From the NCBI GenBank assembly GCA_040954595.2, contig CM082584.2, forward strand, positions 6,820,001 through 6,884,000: DNA of 64,000 nt, in the 5' to 3' direction. Both the position numbers and the translations under genes were made by a program. Below the pieces are notes generated by a model, which saw only the letters and a program-made list of their open reading frames with translations, was not told where the DNA came from and ran no database searches. Below are positions 63,133 to 64,000 of this stretch, in pieces. Numbering within the stretch: position 1 is the stretch's first letter; each line of letters starts with the position of its first letter. This DNA is from Balanoglossus misakiensis (lineage: Eukaryota > Hemichordata).

Positions 63133-64000
63133 GTTATCTTAAATCTTTTGGTGATAAGAAAAAAAAGGATTCGAATATTATTTGAGTGGTATACGTAACA
63201 TATAATATCTTTTTGGCCAAACAAGCAAGATGGTCACTATCTTGACTAAGATAAGAATTAATATCTTACAATATCTACTGATTCATCTGCGCAGTTGATC
63301 TTGTAAGATGCAACCTTCTTTGTGAAGATAATGGGCATTCTTAATTAAGTTAAAGGATCCAGGTGTGTGTTCAAGTTGTGTGATAAAAATGAGTTTTAAG
63401 GGGCATTGTGAATGAATTTGAAACCTGCACGAGTTGAGTGAACCTTAGGTAAATTGACCGAGCTGCAAATCAGCAATCTAATTGTCTTATAGTAGTTTTC
63501 TAGTCAGATCAGAAGGATCGTTTGTGTTATCTGTTGGGTGTGCATTTTGCATAATAACCCATCCTGATATTTGTTCTGCTACTGATCACACCAACATTAC
63601 ACTTTTGCAGTCCATCATAGAAACTGACACATGCCAAATACTGTTCATTTCAGTGCTGGTACTGCAAAAGAAAATTTCAATATGCAAAGTCAAAATGCCT
63701 CTGCTTCATTTGCTTACTAGTAGTTAGTATGATTGATATTGTCAAGTCCTCGCTGACATTTCTGTCTACCTATAAATCTGTAGCATTTATAAGATTCACT
63801 TGATTTTTATGCACACAAAGTTACTGATGGGTGTCTTGCCCTAAACAAGATTTTTGGTTTTAATAATCTGTTAAATCAGTGCCTACATGACAATCCCTGT
63901 AAACACAGGGCTCACATACGCTCAATTGAAATTGGTAATGTTTTAAAAATTTCAAGGAAAGTTCGAGGGAAAAAATTAGTTTACTCCAACCCATAGATAT
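63133..64000. other. Right-edge intergenic sequence, nothing recognised
   Basis: AT-rich, with one short frame (63482-63727) lacking any recognisable domain. ATATCTT and its complement AAGATA recur several times between 63200 and 63340, hinting at a weak local palindromic repeat. Confidence 0.4.

Overview
The window is nuclear DNA from an animal. Genes are split by many GT-AG introns, TATA and AATAAA signals are present, microsatellites and foldback elements are frequent, and there is no operon structure. A vitellogenin, SYCE2, menorin (FAM151), importin-13 and an ARMH1/TMEM53 divergent pair point to a bilaterian. Gene content and general sequence character suggest a marine invertebrate, most likely a non-vertebrate deuterostome (hemichordate or cephalochordate). 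That is inference; a lophotrochozoan is not excluded.

Layout, left to right. (1) 1-16546, minus strand: 16 coding exons of importin-13, which continues past the left edge. Its first intron is about 10.9 kb and holds two intronless plus-strand genes (7071-7859 and 11818-13458). Their proteins share a glycine-zipper core and I recognise neither as a named family. (2) 19041-23826, plus: a four-exon menorin/FAM151 gene. (3) 25596-26355, minus: a three-exon SYCE2 gene (meiotic synaptonemal complex). (4) 27807-40888, minus: a vitellogenin of 23 coding exons and 2041 codons with a TATA box. All its exon phases close. It has a large Cys/charge-rich repeat insertion inside the vWD domain and a short Ser-rich segment. 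(5) 47944-49092, plus: a Golgi-type sulfotransferase, followed immediately by a long (ATC)n tract. (6) 58555-61615, minus: ARMH1 with 11 coding exons. It is divergent from an intronless TMEM53 at 62174-63052 (plus), separated by 558 bp.

The genes do not form one pathway. Several are linked in vertebrates too: from memory, ARMH1 and TMEM53 are neighbours on human 1p34, with IPO13 and FAM151A on the same arm. The arrangement therefore probably preserves old linkage. The least explained items are the nested glycine-zipper gene pair and the repeat module inserted in the vitellogenin vWD domain. Long gene-poor stretches (41-47.9 kb and 49.3-58.5 kb) contain mainly simple repeats, foldback elements and poly-G/poly-C runs. 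Exon models were built by hand from splice signals, reading-frame continuity and remembered family sequences; no alignment or transcript data were available.
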